A DNA stretch of 19,155 nucleotides from Candidatus Limimorpha equi (GTDB taxonomy: Bacteria > Bacteroidota > Bacteroidia > Bacteroidales > F082): positions 1-19,155 of the forward strand of contig JAGHSL010000104.1 of NCBI GenBank assembly GCA_018065885.1, in the 5' to 3' direction. The notes beneath the pieces were generated by a model. It saw nothing but the letters and a program-made list of their open reading frames with translations, had not been told where the DNA came from and did not search any database. Position 1 is the first letter of the stretch. Every line of letters starts with the position of its first letter. Of the stretch, positions 15,799-19,155 are shown one piece after another. Made by a program: the position numbers and the translations under genes.

Positions 15799-16178
15799 TT
15801 TCATCTCCTTTCCGTTTCTTTAACGCGATTCTGTTGCATGTTGATTCTTCTTATGTTCATAGTAAGTGGATTTTTTGCGCCAAAACCTTCAAAACTTCCA
15901 AAACAGCTATTGCCTGCCATTGGTAACCGCGACTAGGCTGTCTGTCTTACTCAGCCTCTCGAAGAGAGGCGATTTCGGTATCCCTATACGAGGGCTTTGC
16001 CCGTAGTGTAGGGTTCATCGCCGTCAAGGTTGGAGAGCCTGGCCTGCCGGTGGACTGCCCTACACTACGCTACGCTCATATAGGGTAACCAAAGTGTCGC
16101 CTCTTCGAGGCTTAACAGCACTTCCGTCCAACGCATCGGGAAACAGCACGATTTGTTTTGACAGTTTTGGTTGATTAT
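15799..16178. other. Intergenic stretch containing a large structured repeat
   Basis: This 380-base gap between the small secreted protein and the adhesin gene has no credible gene. Its main content is the inverted repeat at 15953-16112. The part next to the small protein holds its ribosome binding site and a 19-codon frame whose TGA overlaps the ATG at 15804. I see no convincing -7 box for the small protein. Confidence 0.6.
15953..16112. repeat. 160-bp imperfect inverted repeat with nested hairpins
   Basis: The left arm (15953-16013) and right arm (16058-16112) are complementary over most of their length, with small indels. Both share AGCCTC-GAAGA-GGCGA at the outer end and CGTAGTGTAGGG at the inner end. 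Each arm also folds alone. The left has CCTCT/AGAGG and CCCTATAC...GTGTAGGG around GGGC-TTT-GCCC. The right has CCCTA/TAGGG (16058-16085) and GCCTC/GAGGC. The 44-base centre is GC-rich (GGCCTGCCGG). It looks like a dispersed structured intergenic element (REP/MITE-like) and not a simple terminator. Confidence 0.8.
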
Positions 16179-17516
16179 TTACTTTGCTTTAAGCTCTTCG
16201 ATTTCTTTCTGTTGCAGTTCAAGCTCCTTCTGTTGGCGTTCTATTTGTTCCTGAAGTTGAATCGTGTAAAGCGTCAGTTCCTCAATCTTCTTCAGAAGCA
16301 AGCCTTGCATCTCGCCCATGTCGTAGCCTTCTTCCATGACTTCGCTTTCGGCTGGCACTTCCGGCAGGTGGTGATGGGTGGCCACAAAGTCCTTCAGCTC
16401 ATTGAGCGGCATGAGACGGTAGTTGTCGGTGAAAACGGCATCGTACCATTCATCGACGCTTTTGATGAGCACGCGGTCGGTGAGGATGCCGCCGTCGACT
16501 GTCAGGGCATACTGGTAGTTGGTGAGGTCGTTTGTCGTGTTGATGCCGACATGGCCGTTCAAAGTCAACGGCAGCTTGTTGTTTTCGGCGCCGCTGCTGA
16601 TGCACATCTCGCCGTTTGTGCCTACGCTGATGCCGTGGTTGCCGTCGTGCAGCCTAATGAAGGTGCCATTCGTTTCGGGCTGCTTCGGCTCGAGGATGAT
16701 GCCGGCGTCTTCGCCCTCGTCGGAACGGATATGGAGCTTTGCTTGAGGATTGGTTACATTGCCGATGCCGACACGCCCTGTGTGGTCAATACCGTCCGAT
16801 TTTAAGATGAAGAAGGTCGGGACATTGCTGTTGATGCCCATCATGATACCGCCCAAAGTGTTGACAAGCTTATTGTCAGCATTAACTCCACAACCCAAAA
16901 CAAAACTGTTGCTTGTGGAAACATTGCCAGCCTCAACATATTGCCCTAAAGCAAATGAACATGGTCCCCTTGTAATAGCCGTATGTCCCAAAGCAAAAGA
17001 ATTAGGCGAGTTCGAATTACAACTTAGGCCAAAGGCAAAAGACTGAATGTAACTGGCAGAAGAGTTAACACCTCCTGCAAAAGAGTTTTCTCCCGATGCC
17101 GTACAATCGTGTCCAATGGCAAACGATTGTTTGCCAGAAGCTTTTGAAATATTACCAGCGGCAAAAGAGTTTTCCCCAGAGGCTTCGCTACTTAAACCCA
17201 TAGCGAATGTACGCAAGCCATAAGCCTTTGTCGATTTTCCTATCGCGAAAGCGTTTGTTTGAGATGCTTCAGTTAATTCTCCAAATGCGAATGACTGTTC
17301 ACCTGAAGCATAACTGTTGAAACCGCCAGCAAACGAATTCTGCCCACTCGCATAATTGCCCGTTCCAATTATGGACGACACTTTTGGCTCATAGTTTTGG
17401 CCACCTTTATAAAACACGCTACCAGAATTAATTTCGGATTCCTGAGCGTAAGATTGCTCGCATAACGACAAGAATATTCCTGCCAGAACTATGATTCTGA
17501 ATATTTTAGCAAACAT
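16179..17516 (-). CDS. Adhesin-like surface protein with YadA-type head repeats
   Basis: This 445-residue protein has a signal peptide (about 1-24, FRIIVLAGIFLSLCEQSYA). From about residue 47 to 200 there are ten to eleven copies of a 14-residue repeat, consensus SFAxGxxxxASGxx. This is the left-handed beta-roll pattern of YadA/Hep_Hag heads of trimeric adhesins. A middle part has HTGRVGIGNVTNPQAKLHI and GHVGIN, typical of phage-tail-fibre-like or Bacteroidetes surface fibres. The end has a motif I recall from many Bacteroidetes proteins (YRLMPLNELKDFVATHHHLPEVP, GYDMGEMQGLLLKKIEELTLY), then a Gln/Glu/Lys coiled coil to the C-terminus. No YadA membrane-anchor barrel and no T9SS sorting domain are visible, so how it reaches or stays on the surface is unclear. 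It starts 46 bases after the upstream gene's stop, so co-transcription is likely. Confidence 0.85.
   Translation of the reverse strand: MFAKIFRIIVLAGIFLSLCEQSYAQESEINSGSVFYKGGQNYEPKVSSIIGTGNYASGQNSFAGGFNSYASGEQSFAFGELTEASQTNAFAIGKSTKAYGLRTFAMGLSSEASGENSFAAGNISKASGKQSFAIGHDCTASGENSFAGGVNSSASYIQSFAFGLSCNSNSPNSFALGHTAITRGPCSFALGQYVEAGNVSTSNSFVLGCGVNADNKLVNTLGGIMMGINSNVPTFFILKSDGIDHTGRVGIGNVTNPQAKLHIRSDEGEDAGIILEPKQPETNGTFIRLHDGNHGISVGTNGEMCISSGAENNKLPLTLNGHVGINTTNDLTNYQYALTVDGGILTDRVLIKSVDEWYDAVFTDNYRLMPLNELKDFVATHHHLPEVPAESEVMEEGYDMGEMQGLLLKKIEELTLYTIQLQEQIERQQKELELQQKEIEELKAK
16917..17378 (-). repeat. In-frame 42-bp (14-residue) head repeats
   Basis: These are tandem protein-level repeats with the anchor SFAxG every 14 residues (starting near residues 61, 75, 89, 103, 117, 131, 145, 159, 173 and 187). 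At the DNA level the copies have drifted, so this is an old, functional repeat and not a recent expansion. Confidence 0.85.
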
Positions 17517-17562
17517 AATAATCGATATTAATTGTTAATTGATGATTTTAAAGTACTGGATT

Positions 17563-19023
17563 TTAATCTTTTATGAACCTACCAGTAAGAAGTTCCTTTT
17601 CTGAATCGTAAATTTGATATAAATACACTCCCTGAGCGAGGGCCTCAATGCCCAATGTGAGCAAGTTGCCTTCGCCCTTGATGAAACGATCGATGCAGAC
17701 CCGCCCATTGGCATCGGTGATGCGGATGCGGTTTGCTTCGTCGAACGGAATGTTGGAAATGTCGATGTTCAACCTGTCGTGCGCAGGATTTGGAAAGACA
17801 CGCGCTTGCAGCTGGTCTTGGGATACTTCCTGTACAGACAACATCGGATTAAAGTCGTCTCTGGTAAACTTCATGACAACTGTTTTCTTGCTGTCTCTTG
17901 CTGTTGCAGTTGCGATGCAACCTCCATCGCCGGTTTCAATTACAACAAAAGTGAACGACTCCCATACCTCTTCAAGGCTGATTTTCCCGAGGATTTCCAA
18001 ATCTTGATTTATCAGGAACATTTCAGGATAGGATGGGTCTGCAGACCCTTCCGGATGGCAAGTCGCCCCCACATAAATCGTATTGGCATCGACTGCAGCC
18101 ATTCCCCTGTAATATGGCGTATACACGCATGTGTCACCTAACCTGACTGGCGCGCATTGATTGACATATTCACCTTCGGGAGTCAGCCTGCACAGAAGAA
18201 GCTGCAAATAATTGACATCCGTAGGATAATGACATATTGCGCATGAAAGCATGTCTCCATTGTCATAATACCAATCCGAATACCAGTATTCCAATGGCCA
18301 ATTGTTCATTTTCACCTGATAGGCACGCAAACAGTTGAATGATGCGTCAAAATAGAGCATGTCAGAGAAACCATCCCTGCAAGGACAGAACATGACAATT
18401 TCCTGATCGTCGAATGTTTTCTTTAGCTGATAAGGCATAAATCGCGCCAAGTAATAGGGAAACAAGCGCCCAAGATATCGGTTGTGAATCATGGTGCCTT
18501 CCTGGTCAAACCGCCATAAGGTGCCTGTATTCGAGTCCTGACCACCGGCAATAGCCATACTTGCTACAACGGTGCCGTCCGAATCCTTCATCGTTCTGCA
18601 TCCACTTATCTCAAAGTGCCCATAGCCATCCTCGATAGCATAGTTTGTGCTTTTGACAAAGTTCAAGTCACGGTCGATGATAGCTGTGGAAATATGACTG
18701 ACAGAATTGATGGTGGTGCATCCCAAAGCCAAATAATTGCCATTGTCAAGTTCTTCAACACCCATAAAACCTGTAGTGCTTCTATATTCGGGATAGGTGC
18801 GGGAGACATATTCTCCTTTCTCATCAAACTTTACCATCCATGCGGTATCGCCAATGTGTCCCACAAGCACGGTCTCATTTTCACTTGTCCTTATAGCGTC
18901 AAAAAGCACCACATATCCTTCGCTTTCAAACGGAGTTTTCCATGTTTGAGCATAAAGGTGTAGGCTGAATGACAACAATAAGGTGACAATTAACCGTTTC
19001 ATGGCAATATGAAATTTCTTCAT
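17563..19023 (-). CDS. Secreted protein with type A T9SS sorting domain
   Basis: This 486-residue protein has a signal peptide (RLIVTLLLSFSLHLYA, cut before QTWKTPF). The body (about 30-395) has repeated strands of the kind GNYLALGCTT, AWMVKFDEKGEYV, TLWRFDQEGTMI and TIYVGATCH, suggestive of a beta-propeller-like fold, though I cannot name a family. The last ~80 residues are a type A T9SS sorting domain: ARVFPNPAHDRLNIDIS, IRITDANGRVCI, LAQGVYLYQIYDSE, TGRFIKD. After export through SprA this domain is normally removed and the protein attached to the surface. ATG 19023 is chosen; ATG 19002 would also leave a good signal peptide, and a TTG at 19077 is unlikely. The function of the body is unknown. 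It is the first gene of a probable operon with the adhesin. Confidence 0.88.
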   Translation of the reverse strand: MKKFHIAMKRLIVTLLLSFSLHLYAQTWKTPFESEGYVVLFDAIRTSENETVLVGHIGDTAWMVKFDEKGEYVSRTYPEYRSTTGFMGVEELDNGNYLALGCTTINSVSHISTAIIDRDLNFVKSTNYAIEDGYGHFEISGCRTMKDSDGTVVASMAIAGGQDSNTGTLWRFDQEGTMIHNRYLGRLFPYYLARFMPYQLKKTFDDQEIVMFCPCRDGFSDMLYFDASFNCLRAYQVKMNNWPLEYWYSDWYYDNGDMLSCAICHYPTDVNYLQLLLCRLTPEGEYVNQCAPVRLGDTCVYTPYYRGMAAVDANTIYVGATCHPEGSADPSYPEMFLINQDLEILGKISLEEVWESFTFVVIETGDGGCIATATARDSKKTVVMKFTRDDFNPMLSVQEVSQDQLQARVFPNPAHDRLNIDISNIPFDEANRIRITDANGRVCIDRFIKGEGNLLTLGIEALAQGVYLYQIYDSEKELLTGRFIKD

Positions 19024-19155
19024 AGTAGTAATGTTTAAATGTTTAAGGGTTGATTTGTTTATTTGTCTGTCTTGCAAACGTTTTCAAGAAGTCGGCCACG
19101 AAACTCAGCCTTTTCTATGTCCATCCTTTCATGGGCGCAAGGCGTTCAACAAATC
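19024..19155. other. Upstream flank of the sorting-domain gene, window edge
   Basis: There is no certain gene. The minus-strand frame entering at the right edge gives only eight residues (DLLNALRP) before a TGA at 19129-19131. This could be the end of an upstream gene, but it is too short to claim. No clear TAnnTTTG promoter box was seen. Confidence 0.4.

Noticed and set aside
15802..15861. 19-codon frame (MNIRRINMQQNR...) whose stop overlaps ATG 15804, as a possible leader peptide
   Set aside because: The real ribosome binding site points to ATG 15798. No attenuator structure or regulatory codon run is visible.
19059..19124. 21-codon minus-strand frame (MDIEKAEFRGRL...) near the right edge
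   Set aside because: Too short, no promoter or ribosome binding site, and no known family.

Overview
The window looks like a chromosomal piece of a Bacteroidales-type bacterium (phylum Bacteroidota). The evidence is a full-length SprA/Sov translocon of the type IX secretion system (T9SS), secreted proteins ending in both known T9SS sorting domains, Bacteroidetes-style -7 boxes (TAnnTTTG) in front of several genes, mostly no strong Shine-Dalgarno sequences, and a Bacteroidetes-style TonB and VanZ-family protein. No rRNA, tRNA, CRISPR array or recognisable transposase was seen.

Layout. (1) 1-2950 is an accessory region. It holds the 3' end of an unrecognised gene, two terminator hairpins, a PIN-toxin/antitoxin pair bracketed by a 65-bp direct repeat, and an opposite-strand AAA+ ATPase with a DUF4143-type C-terminus. 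The ATPase has four 23-bp tandem repeats upstream of its promoter and a 20-bp direct repeat on both sides. (2) 3017-5554 encodes a large secreted multidomain protein with a gliding-motility-type (CHU_C, type B) C-terminal domain. (3) 5852-15528 is a minus-strand block in the order of transcription ruvA, sprA, gcvH, VanZ-family gene, tonB-like gene. It is tightly packed (11 bases between ruvA and sprA; gcvH to VanZ adjacent or overlapping). From memory this order is conserved in many Bacteroidota. (4) 15643-19023 is a minus-strand run of cell-surface genes. A secreted protein with a type A T9SS sorting domain is followed by an adhesin with YadA-like 14-residue head repeats, then a strongly structured intergenic repeat (15953-16112), and then a very small secreted protein with an unusually good ribosome binding site.

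How the parts fit. SprA is the outer-membrane channel through which proteins with C-terminal sorting domains leave the cell. The proteins at 3017 and 17563 are probable cargo. TonB-type energy transduction and RuvA/GcvH are housekeeping companions in the same block. The parts most worth a second look are the repeat-bracketed toxin-antitoxin and ATPase cassettes in the first 3 kb and the folded repeat with the small secreted peptide near 15.6-16.1 kb. I do not see a clearly new multi-gene system, and family assignments are from reading motifs, not database searches.
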